Shown here: positions 41,034 to 53,003 of the stretch, piece after piece
Layout of the letters: each line of letters begins with the position of its first letter
Numbering within the stretch: the first letter of the stretch is position 1
The notes under the pieces: generated by a model
The model's input: only the letters and a program-made list of their open reading frames with translations
The model's database searches: none
Told to the model about the DNA's origin: nothing
Assembly: GCA_023512835.1 (NCBI GenBank)
Contig: CM042090.1
Span: 48,749,321 to 48,813,320 of the forward strand
Direction of reading: 5' to 3'
Length of the DNA stretch: 64,000 bases
DNA from: Taxillus chinensis
Lineage: Eukaryota; Streptophyta; Magnoliopsida; Santalales; Loranthaceae
Translations under genes and position numbers: made by a program

Positions 41034-42129
41034 ATGCCGCCGAGGAGAGTGACACGTGCGTCCGGGGCCGTGGCTGATGAGTCATCTGCCCATGAGGGTC
41101 CGGGTGCGGGACCGTCCGTTGGAGGGCATGCGTTGTTACTGGCACAGCTACAAGAAGGCATCTGGCTGGAGGTACGAGAGCTACGGGAGGGACTCCGGCA
41201 GGACGTTCGGGAGGAGGTGCGCCATGAGATGGCAACACAGCAGGTGGTGCCACCACCACCACCACCAATAGGAGAGCTGCCTCGTGAGCGTGAGAGTTCG
41301 CTGGGTGGTGTACCAACTCGTGCAGAGGATGACGTGGTGACACGGTTCCGAAAGGAACAACCTCCGCGATTTAAGGGGGAAGGTGAACCCGGGAGGAGGA
41401 TAAGGTGCGACTGGCAATTCGGCAGCTGGAGGGGGATGCTTTGGAGTGGTGGACGAGTGTTGCGGGGAGCCGTGCAGTGCAACTCATGCTTTGGGAGGAG
41501 TTCTTGCAACTCTTCCATGATGAGTTCTTCCCGGAATCAGGATATGGCAAAAGAGGGAAGAATTCGGCAGTTTGAGAAGAGGATCCAGGACGGTACCTGA
41601 GTATGAGCGGGAGTTCCGAGCTTGAGTAGGTTTGCTCCTGAGACTGTGGCAAGGGAGGACCTGAAGGCCCACAAGTTCACTTTGGGCCTTAGGCCAGCCC
41701 TTAGGCAGAGGGTGGCAATCCTACGCTTGAGGACCTATGCTGAGGCTGTGGAGACGGCCCGTATAGCCGAGAGAGAGCTGGATGATGGGAGGCAGGCCCA
41801 TCAGGGTCGCCAGTTGCAGAGTGGGCCTGATCGAGATGCAGGGTCCAAGAGGCTCAAGACGGAGGAGAGGGATAGCAGTTCTTTTCGCAGTCGGGGTCAG
41901 ACATCTGTGAACCCCGGGAGGTTCACCTTTGGCGGCGGAAGACAGGGTGGTCCATCTGGGAGTCTACCTAGCAGCTGTCACTGCTGTGGAGAGCAGGGTC
42001 ACTTCAAAGGGGAGTGCCCCAAGAAGGACTGGAGATGCAACAACTGTGGACGAGAGGGCCATTTGCGCCGGGTTTGCAGGAGTGGCAACAGGGGAGCGGG
42101 GGGCATGGCATCCAGCGTGAGGAGTGATG
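41034..42129 (+). pseudogene. Outer element gag, first part
   Basis: Start [13 protein letters not shown], shared by all three copies. About 60 bp are missing near 41,385 compared with the inner copy, removing the middle of the gag core, and further indels around 41,540-41,610 shift the frame. The end is well kept: [14 protein letters not shown], and two complete zinc knuckles CHCCGEQGHFKGEC and CNNCGREGHLRRVC. Interrupted at 42,129 by the middle element; continues at 59,992. Confidence 0.88.
42125..42129. repeat. Target-site duplication of middle element, left (TGATG)
   Basis: TGATG precedes the LTR and recurs at 59,987-59,991 behind the other LTR. Confidence 0.95.
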
Positions 42130-43835
42130 TGTCACGCCTCGGATTTCCAACCCGAGGAAACCGGCACGTGACTCCCCTTTTACCCACACGGAGGGCAAAG
42201 GGGTTAGGATACACACCAAGAATATTACATTTTAAACATTCACAACACATTCAAGAAAATAAAGTTCATCAAAACAATCCAAACCAGTTTATTACAACGA
42301 AATCCTTTCCAATCCCATCCCCACTGGGGTTACATCAATTCCAATAAAAATAACATAAATGGTAGACAGGAAAGTAAATAAGGTCTTCCACCTTGGTGTT
42401 CCCACCTAGCGCCTGTAGGTTCCTGTAAAGAAAACAACATGGTAGGAGGGGTGAGCAACCACAGCTCAGTAGGGATCATGTCTCCCCAACCCATCCCATG
42501 CACCTAATATCTACATGCCTTGTGTACAAGTGCTGTGTCGTGATACAATCATTCCACCAGATGTAAATACAGGCTATAACAGCAAACACAATCATACACG
42601 GGCTGATACATCAACACTCCCGGGCTTCCACAGCCACCGGGTTTCCAAGGACAGTCCCGGGCTTCCACAGCCACCGGGTTTCAAGAACAGTCCCGGGCTT
42701 CCACAGCCACCGGGTTCCAAGAACAGTCCCGGGCTTCCACAGCCACCGGGTTCCAAGAACAGTCCCGGGCTTCCACAGCCACCGGGTTTCAAGAACAGTG
42801 CACACATGGCCATACTTAGTCACACAAACATAACACCAAACACTTAGCATGCAAAGCCTCACAGGTCTAAAACCAATCAGTTGGTGTACATAAATTCACA
42901 GGCTCATAAACCCAGTCACACAGGCATTTTCTCAAACATGTAGCAGGCATGTCATACAGGCATTTTATCGAACACTTTTCATGCATCACACAAACACCAG
43001 AAACACCAAAATCGCCATTGAAGGCCAACATCCATATAGGAGATCACACCTATATGGATTACATATATATATATAACAGATATAACCCATAATCTGCCCT
43101 AGAACCCTAGGACAGAGGAGGGTTTAGGAAGAACAGAACCCCTACCTCAGGTAAGATGCAACAACGCGGCAACAGTCTGATCCCAAGCCGAATGCCGTCC
43201 ACCCACGAGGCTCTGACCACCCACGCAAGGCGCCAGGCAGCAACCAGGAGCTCTCCTTCCCTCTCTCTCTCTGCGACGGCTGGTGGAGCAACAAACCCTA
43301 AACCTAAAACAGAGGGGCTTCTCCTCCTTATATAGACAACACAACATCAAAATGACGTAGTTTTGATTAAGTGAATCCCAGCATCAAAACGACGTAGTTT
43401 TGATCACACAAGTTAGCACCTTTCCGCACCCATAAAGGCTAAAATACTCAGAATTTCAACATGGTCCTTTGGAGAAAGCTCATTAGAATGTCAAAACCAA
43501 GGGAACCATGCAAAAATATGCCTGCACGCCAATTTGCACGTGAATTCCCCAATTCACGTGCAACTCCAAATGCACTCCAAATGCGCTCAAACTTCACCCC
43601 TAGCCTCCTTGCATCATGTAGAAGACAACCACACTTGCACGTGAAATGGACCCAATTCACGTGCACCTCACATACACGTCCATTTGGCCTGAAACTTCTG
43701 TGGTAGATAGAGGACATCATTCTAAGCATCTTTCCTTTTGCACGTGAATTCATTGGAGTCCATTTACTGGGTCAAAATCTAGAAAAACTCCACTCAGAAG
43801 GTAAAACTGACTAACTCAAGGTACGGGTCCTTACA
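42130..43835 (-). repeat. 3' LTR of middle element
   Basis: 1,706 bp, direct repeat of 58,280-59,986 with few differences (for example TGTCACGCC against TGTCACACC at the end). Contains five units of the 36-bp GC-rich minisatellite at about 42,619-42,803. Confidence 0.95.
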
Positions 43836-43848
43836 TCCTCTCTCCCTT
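43836..43848 (-). other. Polypurine tract of middle element
   Basis: Minus strand AAGGGAGAGAGGA directly before the LTR start. Confidence 0.85.
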
Positions 43849-44149
43849 AAGACTTTTCGTCCTCGAAAAGAAATGACATACGAGGAAAACAAACACCAGC
43901 TACCCATTTGCCACACGGCGAGCCACAACACCCAAATGGGTCATACACCACACACAACACAACAGCACATAACAGTACCACCATAATCCATAACGACAAT
44001 AATGCCTATAACACATGTCCGCATGGCACGAATACACATCTCAAAGCACATCACAAATAAGAACACATGTCTTTAAAAGACAATACAAATACACCAACTA
44101 ATACAAGAAAACACATCACTATCCCCTGGCCAACAGCCACCTCCCACGC
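43849..44149 (-). other. 3' untranslated region of middle element
   Basis: About 300 bp from the pol stop to the purine tract. It ends with a second copy of the pol-end words (TTTTCGAGGACGAAAAGTCTTAA). No gene. Confidence 0.65.
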
Positions 44150-45730
44150 TTAAGATTGTTCGTCCTCGAACAAGTCTGGGTGCTGCTCATGCATCACGGA
44201 CTCACGTTCCCATGTCTCCTCCTCAATGCCACGGTGCTGCCACAGCACGTGAACCAAAGGAATAGCACGACCACGCAAAAGCTTCTCTCGCCGATTTAGG
44301 ATACGGATAGGGGCCTCAACGACGGACATGTCATCCGCAATGTCCAATGTCCCCCAATCGAGCACATGAGTGGGGTCAGGGTGATACTTCCGCAACTAGG
44401 ACACGTGAAACACGTTGTGCACTCGACTCAGCCGCGGTGGTAACGCTAACCGTTAGGCCACAGGCCCTACACCATCCAGAATCTCAAAAGGACCAATAAA
44501 CCGCGGAGATAGCTTGGAACCTCGCCCAAACCGGCGATGTCCACGACGTGGGGAAACACGAAGAAACACATGATCACCAATAGAAAACTCCAAAGGGCGC
44601 CGCCGCTGATCCGCATAAGATTTTTGTCGACTCTGAGCTGCTAACAAACGCTGACGAATCAACTTAACGTTCTTGGTAGCCTCTTGAACCAACTGCGGTC
44701 CCAAGAGAGCTGTCTCCCCCACCTCGGTCCAACACAAAGGTGATTGACACGGCCGTCCATACAACGCCTCAAAAGGAGCCATCCCAATGGATGCCTGATA
44801 ACTGTTATTGTAGGCAAACTCCACCAAAGGAAGGTGAGTTGCCCACGAACCCCCAAAATCTAACACACAGGACCGTAACATGTCCTCCAACGTCTGATTC
44901 GTCCTCTCTGTCTGGCCGTCAGTCTCAGGGTGAAAGGCTGTACTCAAGTGAAGCTTGGTCCCCATAGCCTCCTGCAAACCTGCCCAAAAACGGGAAGTGA
45001 ACCTCGAATCCCGGTCTGAGACAACCGATGATGGTACTCCATGCAGTCTCACGATCTCGTTTATGTACAGCTGACTCAAGGTCCCAATAGAGTCTCACTC
45101 GCGAACTGCCAGGAAATGGGCCGACTTTGTGAGTCGATCCACAATCACCCAAATCATATCTTTCCTCCCCGTGGTGAGTGGAAGACCAGGCACAAAATCC
45201 ATCGCTATATGGTCCAACTTCCACTCCGCTATGGGCAAAGGCTGTAACATGCCCGCCGGCCGCTGATGCTCAGCCTTCACCTGCTGACATGTGAGGCATC
45301 GCGAGACAAAGGCGGCCACATCGCGTTTCATCCCAGGCCACCAAAAATGTCCTCGAAGCGCATGGTACATCTTCGTACCCCCTGGATGCACAGCAACTCT
45401 AGATTGGTGAAATTCCCTCATCACCTCATCCCTGAGGGAAGAAGCTACTACCAACCGCCCTTGAAACGACAACTCATGCTCAGGACCCTCTGTCCAGTCC
45501 TCAGATAGCTCCCCAGCCTCAATACGGGCACGGAGAACCTCGCACTCAATGTCACCCAGCTGTTCCTCCCGGACGCCCTGGTACAACTCAGGCACCACCA
45601 CCAAAGGGCTCAGGACTGTCCCACCATCACGAACAACAGGCTGCAGCTGCAACATCGCCAACTGCTCCATCAGCTTCCACTCTCTCACGGCCACCTCAGC
45701 TGTCCCTTTTCTGCTCAACGCATCAGCCAC
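44150..45730 (-). pseudogene. Middle element integrase with chromodomain-like tail
   Basis: One minus-strand frame with three interrupting stops (about 45,095, 44,453 and 44,396). It begins at the end of RNase H (MADALSRKG), then the zinc-binding part HPGGTKMYH...CLTCQQVK, the catalytic core ([26 protein letters not shown]) and the tail with ILNRREKLLRG and LVHVLWQHRG, ending FEDEQS. The stop at 45,095 is CGA to TGA when compared with the outer copy. Confidence 0.9.
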
Positions 45731-45760
45731 AACATTACCCTTGCCCGGGGTATAGGCAAG

Positions 45761-45765
45761 AGTAA
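45761..45765. repeat. Target-site duplication of inner element, left (AGTAA)
   Basis: AGTAA before the 5' LTR equals 54,693-54,697 after the 3' LTR. Confidence 0.95.
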
Positions 45766-47452
45766 TGTAAGGACCCGTACCTTGAGTTAGTCACAGTTTT
45801 GCCTTCTGAGTAGTTTTTCTAGTTTTTCTAGATTTTGACCTAGTAAATGGACTCCAATGAATTCACGTGCAAAAGGAAAGATGCTTAGAATTATGTCCTC
45901 TATCTACCACAGAAGTTTCAGGCCAAACCAACGTGTATGTGAGGTGCACGTGATATGGGTCCAATTCACGTGCAAGTGTGGTTGTCTTCTAAATGATGCA
46001 AGGAGGCTAGGGGTGAAGTTTGAGAGCATTTGGAGTACATATGGAGTTGCACGTGAATTGGGGAATTCACGTGCAAATTGGCGTGCAGCCATATTTTTGC
46101 ATGGTTCCCTTGGTTTTGACATTCTAATGATCTTTCTCCAAAGGACCATGTTGAAATTCTGAGTATTTTGGCCTATATGGGTGCGGAAAGGTGCTAACTT
46201 GTGTGATCAAAACTACGTCGTTTTGATCCTGGGATTCACTTAATCAAAACTACGTCGTTTTGATGTTGTGTTGTCTATATAAGGAGGAGAAGCCCCTCTG
46301 TTTTAGGGTTAGGGTTTGTTGCTCCACTAGCCGTCGCAGAGAGAGAGAGAGAGAGGGAAGGAGAGCTCCTGGTTGCCGCCGGGCATCTTGCGTGGGTGGT
46401 CGGTGCTTTGTGGGTGGACGGCGTTCGACGTGGGATCGGGACATTTCGGTGTTGTTGCCTTTTACTTGAGGTAGGGGTTCTGTTCTTCCTAAATCCTCCT
46501 CTGTCCTAGGGTCCTAGGGCAGATTATGGGTTATATATGTTATATATACATATGTAATCCATATAGGTGTGATCTCCTATATGGATGTTGGCCTTCAATG
46601 GCGATTTTGGTGTGTTTCTGGTGTTCGTGTGATGCATGAAAAGTGTTCGATGAAATGCCTGTGTGATATGCCTGCTACATGTTTGAGAAAATGCCTGTGC
46701 GGCTGGGTTTATGAGTCTATGAATTTATGCACACCAATTGTTTGGTTTTAGACCTGTGAGGCTTTGCATGCTAAGTGTTTGATGTTATGTCTGTGTGACT
46801 AAGTGTGGCTATGTGTGCTGTGTTCTTGGAACCCGGTGGCTGTGGAAGCCCGGGACTGTTCTTGGAATCCGGTGGCTGTGGAAGCCCGGGACTGGTCTTG
46901 GAACCCGGTGGCTGTGGAAGCCCGGGACTGTTCTTGGAACCCGGTGGCTGTGGAGGCCCGGGAGTGTTTATGTACCAGCCTGTGTATGATTGTATTTGCT
47001 GCTATAACCTGTAATTATATCTAGTGGAATAATTGTATCACAACACAGCACTTGTACACAAGGCATGTAGGTATTAGGTGCATGGGATGGGTTGGGGAGA
47101 CTTGATCCCTACTGAGCTGTGGTTGCTCACCCCTCCCTCTATGTTGTGTTTTCTTTCAGGAACTTACAGGCGTTAGGAGGGACCCCAAGGTGGAAGACCT
47201 TATTTACTTTACTGTTTATGTTATTTTTATGGGAACTAATGTAACCCCAGTGGGAATGGATTGAAAAGAGGACTTTGTAATAAAGACTGATTTGGTTTGT
47301 GGACTGCTTTGATGGACTTTATTTTTCTTGAATGTGTTGTGAATGTTTAAAATGTTAAATTCTTGATTTGTATCCTAACCCCTTTGCCCTCCGTGTGGGT
47401 AAAAGGGGAGTCACGTACCGGTTTCCTCAGGTTGGAAATCCGGGGCGTGACA
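45766..47452 (+). repeat. 5' LTR of inner element
   Basis: TGTAAGGACCCG...GGGGCGTGACA. G-box array, ACGT palindromes (first at about 46,205), TATA at 46,275-46,284, short GA run, and the 36-bp minisatellite. Confidence 0.96.
46822..46965 (+). repeat. 36-bp minisatellite in inner LTR
   Basis: Four units of GTTCTTGGAACCCGGTGGCT with GTGGAAGCCCGGGACT. Same array at about 54,062-54,205, and inverted with five units at 42,619-42,803 and 58,763-58,948. Unit length is a multiple of three, so it creates ORFs in all frames; none is taken as a gene. Confidence 0.95.
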
Positions 47453-47455
47453 ATA

Positions 47456-47467
47456 TGGTATCAGAGC
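47456..47467 (+). other. Primer-binding site of inner element
   Basis: TGGTATCAGAGC behind the LTR end. Confidence 0.9.
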
Positions 47468-47884
47468 ATGGTCTAGTTGGCCTGGGGTAGTGGGCGGATC
47501 TGGTTAACCTGAGTCCTTTGGAGGAACCTGGAGGGACGTGCCTGATCAACACGGTCCTCTTGGAGCCTCTAAGGTGTACTTGGGGTAGTCCAGACCTGAG
47601 GCAGGATTTGCATGCATTGGCATTAGGGCACTCGTTGCATTTGTTGTCATGTGTGAAGGATGTGAATAACATGATTATGTGTGAACTGTGCAACTCTGAA
47701 TATTCTTGGAATGCCTTGGGTATGACTACAATGTGGACTGTGCTGTGTGCAATATTAATTGATGCAATGGTTAAAATGTGTGTGGTGCCATGTACTGCTT
47801 GACTTGATAATGGGGTAGAGGTAGTCAACCTGTTAGTAGTCGAACGCGTTCTGACGTTTGTGCTTCTTACTTCATGTAGTAAGA
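47468..47884 (+). other. Leader of inner element
   Basis: Non-coding; homologous to the leaders of the outer and middle elements. Nothing else seen. Confidence 0.6.
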
Positions 47885-49318
47885 ATGCCACCGAGGAGAG
47901 TGACGCGTGCGTCCGGGGTAGTGGCTGATGAGTCATCTGCCCATGAGGGCCCGGGTGTGGGACAGTCCGTTGGAGGACATGCACTATTGCTGGCGCAGCT
48001 GCGAGAAGGCATCTGGTTGGAAGTCCAAGAGCTGAGGGAGGGTATCCGGCAAGAAGTCCGGGAGGAGGTGCGCCGTGAGATGGCGGCACAGCAGGTGGTG
48101 CCACCCCCACTGCCACCACCAACGGGGGAGCTACCCCGGGAGCGTGAGGTTCCTCCGCGTGGTATACCGACTCGTGCGGAGGATGATGTGGTGACGCGGT
48201 TCAGAAAGGAACAACCTCCACGATTTAAAGGAGGGGAGGACCCAGTGTTAGCTGAGCACTGGCTGAGGCGGATCGAGCATGTGTTTTCCTTTCTCCTATC
48301 CCGGGAGGAGGATAAGGTGAGACTGGCCATTCGGCAGCTGGAAGGGGATGCTCTGGAGTGGTGGTTGAGTGTCGCGGGAAGCCATGCGGTGCAGTTTATG
48401 CTTTGGGAGGAGTTTCTACAGCTCTTCCATGATGAGTTCTTCCCGGAATCTTTGAGATGGCGGAAGAGAGAGGAATTTGGCAGCCTGAAGCAAGGATCAA
48501 AGACAGTGCCCGAGTATGAGCGGGAGTTCCGGAGCCTGAGTAGGTTTGCCCCCGAGACAGTGGCAAAGGAGGACCTGAAGGCCCATAAGTTCACTCTGGG
48601 CCTTAGGCCAGCCCTTAGGGAGAGGGTGGCGATTCTACGTTTGAGGACATATGCTGAGGTCGTTGAGACAGCACGTATAGCTGAGAGGGAGCTGGAGGAT
48701 GGGAGGCAGGTCCATCAGGGTCGTCAGTTGCAAGGAGGGTCTGAACGCGATTCGGGGTCCAAGAGGCCTAAGACTGAGGAGAGAGATAGCAGTTCCTTCC
48801 GCAGCAGGGGACAGACATTGGTGAACCCAGGGAGATCTAGCTTTGGCGGTGGCAGACAGGGCGGTCCAGCAGGAGGTCTCCCTAGCGGTTATTCTTCTGT
48901 GGGGGAGCAAGGCCACTTGAGGAAGGAGTGTCCAAAGAGGGACTGGAAATGCCATAGTTGTGGACGAGAGGGCCATCTGAGCCGGGTTTGCCAGAGTGGC
49001 AACAGGGGAGTTGGAGGCATGACATCCAGCACAAGGAGTGATGCCAGTTTCCCTGCACCAGTAGAGAGACCAGCTCGTCAGCGGCCGGCTAGTCAGGCAG
49101 GATCGAATCAGACCCGACCTCAGGGGAGGCCGGAGCGGCAGCAGACTGAAGCTGGAGGCAGCCTTGGCGGGAAGCGCCCAGCGAGTGAGCCGACCGGTGG
49201 CACGGGCCAAGGGAGGGTGTTTGCGCCTGGAGGCGACGTACCCGAGGAGGAGGCGAGCTACCACCCCTACCAGCTGAGGGTGGAGCAGGACCATCGGTGG
49301 TTAGAGGTACCCTTTTGA
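47885..49318 (+). CDS. Inner element gag, long open frame
   Basis: 478 codons from [14 protein letters not shown] helical N-terminus ([17 protein letters not shown]) leads to the gag core ([55 protein letters not shown]) and a nucleocapsid with one full knuckle [14 protein letters not shown]. The preceding knuckle has lost both leading cysteines ([14 protein letters not shown]). The last 70 residues are in a shifted frame relative to protease. Best-preserved gag in the window. Confidence 0.9.
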   Translation: MPPRRVTRASGVVADESSAHEGPGVGQSVGGHALLLAQLREGIWLEVQELREGIRQEVREEVRREMAAQQVVPPPLPPPTGELPREREVPPRGIPTRAEDDVVTRFRKEQPPRFKGGEDPVLAEHWLRRIEHVFSFLLSREEDKVRLAIRQLEGDALEWWLSVAGSHAVQFMLWEEFLQLFHDEFFPESLRWRKREEFGSLKQGSKTVPEYEREFRSLSRFAPETVAKEDLKAHKFTLGLRPALRERVAILRLRTYAEVVETARIAERELEDGRQVHQGRQLQGGSERDSGSKRPKTEERDSSSFRSRGQTLVNPGRSSFGGGRQGGPAGGLPSGYSSVGEQGHLRKECPKRDWKCHSCGREGHLSRVCQSGNRGVGGMTSSTRSDASFPAPVERPARQRPASQAGSNQTRPQGRPERQQTEAGGSLGGKRPASEPTGGTGQGRVFAPGGDVPEEEASYHPYQLRVEQDHRWLEVPF

Positions 49319-50082
49319 TCTCCCGTACATTAGCTTCTGTACTTTTCGATACGGGTGCATCGTGTTCGTTTGTTGCTAAGCTTGTGATAGATAGCTTGGG
49401 GTTAGCTTGTGTGGAGGCAGTGAAGCCCCTAGTTGTTGAGTCTCTAGTGGGGGGTATGATTGAGGTGTGGCGTGTTTGCCGTGACTGTGTGTTAACCATA
49501 GGAGAGGTGGAGCTGCGTTTTGATTTGCATGTGATGCCCTTGAGGACGTTTGACCTGATCTTGGGTATGGATTGGCTTATGGCTTTCCAGGCCAAGATAG
49601 ATTGTTATCGGCGGCGTGTATCCTTCGTGACACCTGCAGGGACCTCTTGCACCCTGCAGGGGGAGTGGGACTATGAGGCGAGTCGGGCCGGGCCAGTGTC
49701 GGACCAGTGGGGTGCCATTACCCACAGGTTGGCAGCCCTGACCTTTGTTGAGGAGGGGAAGGTGGAGAAGAGGGTGTGGCCCGCTGTTGTGGAACAATTT
49801 CAGGATGTTTTTCCTGAAGTGTTGAGGAGTTTGCCACCTAAAAGGAGTGTGGAGTTCACCATTGAGTTGGTGCCGGGGACGGGTCCGATTTCCCAAGTAG
49901 CATATCGTATGGGGCCAGCTGAGTTGAGGGAACTTCAGAGGCAAATCGAGGAGTTGGTGGGCCAGGGGTATATCAGACCGAGTACCTCACCTTGGGGTGC
50001 TCCGGTGCTCTTTGCTAAGAAGGCTGATGGCACACTTCGTCTCTGCATCGACTACAGGGAAGCCGAATTCGGTGGATCGTGA
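49297..50082 (+). pseudogene. Inner element protease and RT start
   Basis: Protease motifs [11 protein letters not shown] and LILGMDWLM, then the RT N-terminus ([29 protein letters not shown]). The frame fails at 50,082 through an indel in the KLN box (REAEFGGS), and RT goes on in the next frame. Confidence 0.9.
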
Positions 50083-50780
50083 AGAACAAGTACCCGTTGC
50101 CTCAGATAGATGACCTGTTTGACCAGTTGAGTGGGGCCCAGTGGTTTTCCAAAATAGATTTACGGTCGGGGTATCATCAGTTGAGGGTTAGGGAGGGAGA
50201 CATCCCTAAAACAGCTTTTCGGTGCAGGTATGGGCATTATGAGTGGATAGTGATGCCTTTCGGGCTCACTAACGCGCCAGCGGTGTTCATGCATTTGATG
50301 AACCAAGTCTTTGCCCCATACTTAGACTCGTTCGTGGTGGTGTTTATCGACGATATCTTGGTGTATTCCAAGACCGAGAAGGAGCATGTGGAGCACTTGG
50401 CAACGGTGTTGCAAACCTTGAGGGACCAGCAGCTGTTTGCTAAGTTTAGCAAGTGTGAGTTTTGGCTGCAGGAGGTTCACTTTCTTGGCCATGTGGTGTC
50501 AGCTGAGGGAGTTAGGGTGGACCCAGCCAAGATTGAGGCCGTGGCATCGTGGGCGAGGCCAACCAACGTTTTTGAGATCCGTAGTTTTCTTGGCTTGGCG
50601 GGCTATTATCGCCGTTTTGTAGAGGGGTTCTCCCGTTTGGCGGCTCCTATGACGGCGTTGACTAGGAAAGGAGTGAAATTTGCATGGACAGACAAGTGTC
50701 AGCAGGCGTTTGAGACTCTCAAAACCCGTTTGACCACTGCACCTGTGTTGAGGTTGCCTAGGGAGGATATTCCGTATGAA
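50079..50780 (+). pseudogene. Inner element reverse transcriptase core
   Basis: Continues with [39 protein letters not shown], the catalytic [23 protein letters not shown] and [13 protein letters not shown]. The palm is complete but separated from its N-terminus by the frameshift at about 50,070. Confidence 0.92.
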
Positions 50781-51244
50781 GTGTACTGTGATGCGTCCAG
50801 GGGTTGGTTTGGGGTGTGTGCTTATGCAAGAGCACAGTGTGGTAGCTTATGGGTCGAGGCGGGCGAAGCCTCATGAGCAGAATTATCCTACTCATGACCT
50901 TGAGTTAGTTCTTGTCATCTTCGCCCCTGAAGAGTTGGCGGCACTACCTCTTGGGGGAAAAGTTTGTGGTGTTCTCAGATCACAAGAGCCTTCAGTACAT
51001 CTTTACTCAGAAGGACTTGAATTTTAGGCAAAGGAGATGGGTGGAGTATTTGCAGACCTTTGACTTTACTCTTGCCTACACCCCAGGAAAGGGTAATGTT
51101 GTAGCTGACGCGTTGAGCAGAAAAGGAAAAGCTGAGGTGGCCGTGAGAGAGTGGAAGCTGATGGAGCAGTTGGCGATGTTGCGATGCAGCACTGTTGTTC
51201 GTAATGGTGGGACAGTCCCCGAGTCCTTTGGTGGTTGTGCCTGA
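50776..51244 (+). pseudogene. Inner element RNase H
   Basis: EVYCDASRG, then a frame change at about 50,800; [17 protein letters not shown] in the second and [25 protein letters not shown] in the third frame, then [12 protein letters not shown]. At least two indels. Confidence 0.88.
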
Positions 51245-51253
51245 GTTGTACCG

Positions 51254-52681
51254 GTGCGTTCGGGAGGAACACTGGGTGACATCGAGTGTGAGGTTCTCCG
51301 TGCCCGTATTGAGGCCGGTGAGCTATCCGAGGATCGGGACGAGGGTCCCGAGCATGAGTTGTCATTTCAGGGGCGGTTGGTAGTGGCTTCTTCCCTCAGG
51401 GATGAGGTGATGAGGGAGTTTCACCAGTCTAGAGTTGCTGTGCATCCAGGGGGTACGAAGATGTACCATGCGCTTCGAGGACATTTTTGGTGGCCTGGGA
51501 TGAAACGCGATGTGGCCGCCTTTGTCTCGCGATGCCTCACATGTCAGCAGGTGAAGGCTGAGCATCAGCGGCCGGCGGGCATGTTACAGCCGTTGCCCAT
51601 AGCGGAGTGGAAGTGGGATTACATCGCGATGGACTTTGTGACTGGTCTTCCACCCACCACTGGGAGGAAGGATATGATTTGGGTGATTGTGGATTGACTC
51701 ACAAAGTCGGCCCATTTCCTTGCTGTTCGTGAGCGGGACTCCATTGGGACCTTGAGTCAGCTATACATGAACGAGATTGTGAGACTGCATGGAGTACCAT
51801 CATCGGTTGTCTCTGACCGGGATTCGCGGTTCACTTCCCGTTTCTGGACAGGTTTGCAGGCGGCTATGGGGACCAAGCTTCACCTGAGTACAGCCTTTCA
51901 CCCTGAGACTGACGGTCAGACTGAGCGGACGAATTAGACCATGGAGGACATGTTGAGGGCTTGTGTGCTAGATTTTGGGGGTTCGTGGGCAACTCACCTT
52001 CCTTTGGTGGAGTTTGCCTACAATAACAGTTATCAGGCATCCATTGGGATGGCTCCTTTTGAGGCGTTGTATGGGAGGCCGTGCCGCTCACCCTTGTGTT
52101 GGACTGAGGTAGGGGAGGCAGCTCTCTTGGGGCCACAGTTAGTTCAAGAGGCTACTGAGAAGGTCAAGTTAATTCGTCAGCGTTTGTTGTCAGCTCAGAG
52201 TTGGCAGAAATCTTATGCGGATCAGCGGCGGCGACCTTTGGAGTTTTCTGTTGGTGATCATGTGTTCCTTCGTGTCTCTCCACGTCATGGACATCGACGG
52301 TTTGGGCGAGGTTCCAAGCTATCTCCGCGGTTTATTGGTCCTTTTGAGATTCTGGATCGTGTGGGGCCTGTGGCCTACCGGTTAGCATTACCACCGCGGC
52401 TGAGTCGAGTGCACAACGTGTTTCACGTGTCCCAGTTGCGGAAGTATCACCCTGACCCCACTCATGTGATCGATTGGGGGACATTAGACATTTAGGATGA
52501 CTTGTCCATTGTTGAGGCCCCTATCCGTATCCTAGATTGGCGAGAGAAGCTTTTGCGTGGTCGTGCTATTCCTTTGGTTCGCGTGCTGTGGCAGCACCGT
52601 GGCATTGAGGAGGAGACATGGGAATGTGAGTCCGTGATGCGTGAGCAGCACCCAGACTTGTTCGAGGACGAACAATCTTAA
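51254..52681 (+). pseudogene. Inner element integrase with chromodomain-like tail
   Basis: A 476-codon frame interrupted by stops at 51,695, 51,935 and 52,493. Zinc-binding part HPGGTKMYH...CLTCQQVK, core aspartates in MDFVTGLP and VVSDRDSRF, glutamate in [15 protein letters not shown] domain and the tail ILDWREKLLRG/LVRVLWQHRG, ending FEDEQS. The first two stops are C to T changes (CGA to TGA, CAG to TAG) against the outer copy. Confidence 0.92.
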
Positions 52682-52990
52682 GCGTGGGAGGTGGTGTTGG
52701 CCAAGGATGTGATGTGTTTTCTTGTATTAGTTGTGTACGATTTGGTGTATTTGTATTGTCTTTTTGCGATGTGTTCTTATTTGTGATGTGTTAAGATGTG
52801 TAATTGTGACATGCGGTTATGTGTTATATGCATTATGGTGATTATGGATTATGGTCGTACCTTGTTATGTGCTGCTATGTGCTGTGCGCGGTGTATGACC
52901 CATTTGGGTGTTGTGGCTCGTCGTGTGGCAAATGGGTAGTTTGAGTTTGTTTTCCTCGTATGTCATTTCTTTTCGAGGACGAAAAGTCTT
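52682..52990 (+). other. 3' untranslated region of inner element
   Basis: About 310 bp between pol stop and purine tract; ends with the second pol-end module TTTTCGAGGACGAAAAGTC. No gene. Confidence 0.65.
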
Positions 52991-53003
52991 AAGGGGGAGA
53001 GGA
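52991..53003 (+). other. Polypurine tract of inner element
   Basis: AAGGGGGAGAGGA directly before the 3' LTR. Confidence 0.88.

Noticed and set aside
46795..47024. ORFs with repeating CGSPGLFLEPGG or VAVEARD peptides (also near 54,045, 42,600 and 58,650)
   Set aside because: All three frames of the 36-bp minisatellite are open; this is a repeat effect in an LTR, not a gene.
47872..48594. Long ORFs antisense to gag and protease (also 57,163-57,960 and 56,163-56,825)
   Set aside because: They are shadows of the sense frames, with no recognisable domain, and occur again wherever the same sense gene occurs.
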